Shown here: positions 63,459 to 64,000 of the stretch, one piece after another
Numbering within the stretch: the first letter of the stretch is position 1
Layout of the letters: each line of letters opens with the position of its first letter
Origin: Bradyrhizobium sp. SRL28
Lineage (GTDB): Bacteria; Pseudomonadota; Alphaproteobacteria; Rhizobiales; Xanthobacteraceae
Direction: 5' to 3'
Length of the DNA: 64,000 nt
NCBI RefSeq assembly: GCF_018596315.1
Contig: NZ_JAHEAG010000004.1
Span: 248,001 to 312,000, forward strand
Program-made: the position numbers and the translations under genes
Notes under the pieces: model-generated
Databases searched by the model: none
What the model saw: only the letters and a program-made list of their open reading frames with translations
Told to the model about the DNA's origin: nothing

Positions 63459-64000
63459 ATGGCCAAGTACAGAGACGATCTTCCGCAACGGCGTGGCGGC
63501 ATTTTCCTCACCGATGGCGGCATGGAAACGACGCTGATCTTTCACGAAGGAATCGAACTGCCGCATTTCGCCGCCTTCGTGCTGCTCGACAGCGCCGAAG
63601 GCCGGCAGCAGTTGAAGCAGTATTACGCGAGCTATCTCGCGGTCGCGCGCGAGCATGGGGTCGGTTTCGTGCTCGACAGCCCGACGTGGCGTGCCAATCC
63701 GGATTGGGGCACAATGCTTGGCTATGACGCGTCCGCGCTCAGGGCGATCAATGTCCGTTCGATCGCATTTCTTGACGAGTTGCGCGCCGGTTGGGAACGG
63801 CCAGGCGCGCCCTGCGTCATCAGCGGCGCCATCGGCCCGCGCGGCGACGGCTACAAGGCAGGCAATATGGAAGCCGACGAAGCCGAGGCCTACCATCGGG
63901 CGCAGATCGCGGCTTTTGTCGAGGGCGGCGCCGACATGGTCACCGCCTATACGCTCACCAGCATCAATGAAGCCATCGGTGTCGCACGCGCCGCCAGGTC
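63459..64000 (+). CDS. Homocysteine S-methyltransferase family protein, N-terminal part (runs off window)
   Basis: From an ATG at 63459 (GGAG upstream) 180 codons are open to the window end. The start MAKYRDDLPQRRGGIFLTDG then GGMETTLIFHEGIELPHFAAF is typical of the Hcy-binding domain family, as are VLLDSAEGRQQLKQYYASYL, FVLDSPTWRANPDWGTMLGY and CVISGAIGPRGDGYKAGNME. Members (BhmT, MmuM, MetH N-domain) transfer a methyl group to homocysteine through a zinc bound by three cysteines. Those lie in the missing C-terminal part, so activity cannot be confirmed here. Confidence 0.88.
   Translation, partial: MAKYRDDLPQRRGGIFLTDGGMETTLIFHEGIELPHFAAFVLLDSAEGRQQLKQYYASYLAVAREHGVGFVLDSPTWRANPDWGTMLGYDASALRAINVRSIAFLDELRAGWERPGAPCVISGAIGPRGDGYKAGNMEADEAEAYHRAQIAAFVEGGADMVTAYTLTSINEAIGVARAAR

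Noticed and set aside
63423..63896. A 157-codon minus-strand frame near the window end
   Set aside because: It overlaps the homocysteine methyltransferase, whose conserved motifs are on the plus strand.

Overview
The window looks like chromosomal DNA of a high-GC alphaproteobacterium, most likely Bradyrhizobium or a close relative in the Nitrobacteraceae. This is inferred from the strong GC bias at third codon positions, the many short dispersed palindromic repeats, and neighbourhoods typical of that group: heparinase-like gene next to rsmB, gpsA-tsaD next to hemD-mitofilin-hemY, YggT-YggU-folD, an IalB protein before rlmN, and argG before an alkaline phosphatase. About 62 protein genes are supported, with two tRNAs (Thr-CGT and Ala-CGC). 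There is no rRNA, CRISPR array, intact insertion sequence or prophage.

Layout. 1-6.1 kb: cell-wall, rRNA-modification and acetate genes (heparinase-like, rsmB, SDHAF4-like, nuclease, L,D-transpeptidase, acs). 6.5-14.4 kb: topoisomerase IB, then a tightly packed minus-strand EVE-gpsA-tsaD group divergent from hemD, a mitofilin/HemX-like gene, hemY and tRNA-Thr. 14.5-17.2 kb: small secreted proteins, including two related four-cysteine proteins, and a polysaccharide deacetylase. 17.3-21.1 kb: a complete TRAP transporter (dctPQM) with a hairpin after dctP. 21.3-31.1 kb: unlinked accessory metabolism (MFS exporter, lipase-like hydrolase, P450, adenylate cyclase, a cupredoxin behind a Fur-like box, TerB protein, SDR, amidotransferase).

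31.2-37.6 kb: enoyl-CoA hydratase, tRNA-Ala, YggT-YggU-folD, then the most unusual spot. This is a decayed tandem copy of the neighbouring M20 peptidase gene, split by a roughly 700-bp segment that carries a small beta-rich protein gene. The intact peptidase and ppa follow. 37.7-46.8 kb: acetyltransferase, hydrolase, a DUF2269-SDR/DoxX-DCC redox operon, amine oxidase, typA, and a Crp/Fnr regulator with a near-perfect palindrome upstream and a divergent response regulator. 46.8-53.6 kb: PhoD, two TAXI-type binding proteins without membrane partners, phhB, YkvA, and a membrane protein with pentapeptide and Sel1-like repeats. 53.6-64 kb: quinone reductase, a dienoyl-CoA-reductase-like SDR, IalB, rlmN, PAP2, argG, a PhoA-type phosphatase, and a TetR gene divergent from a homocysteine methyltransferase that runs off the end.

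Most of the window is ordinary housekeeping and metabolism. I did not find a convincing new defence or mobile system. The best leads are the interrupted peptidase duplicate and its inserted gene, the Fur-like box before a solitary cupredoxin, the putative auto-operator of the Crp/Fnr gene, and the absence of hemC from its usual place before hemD.
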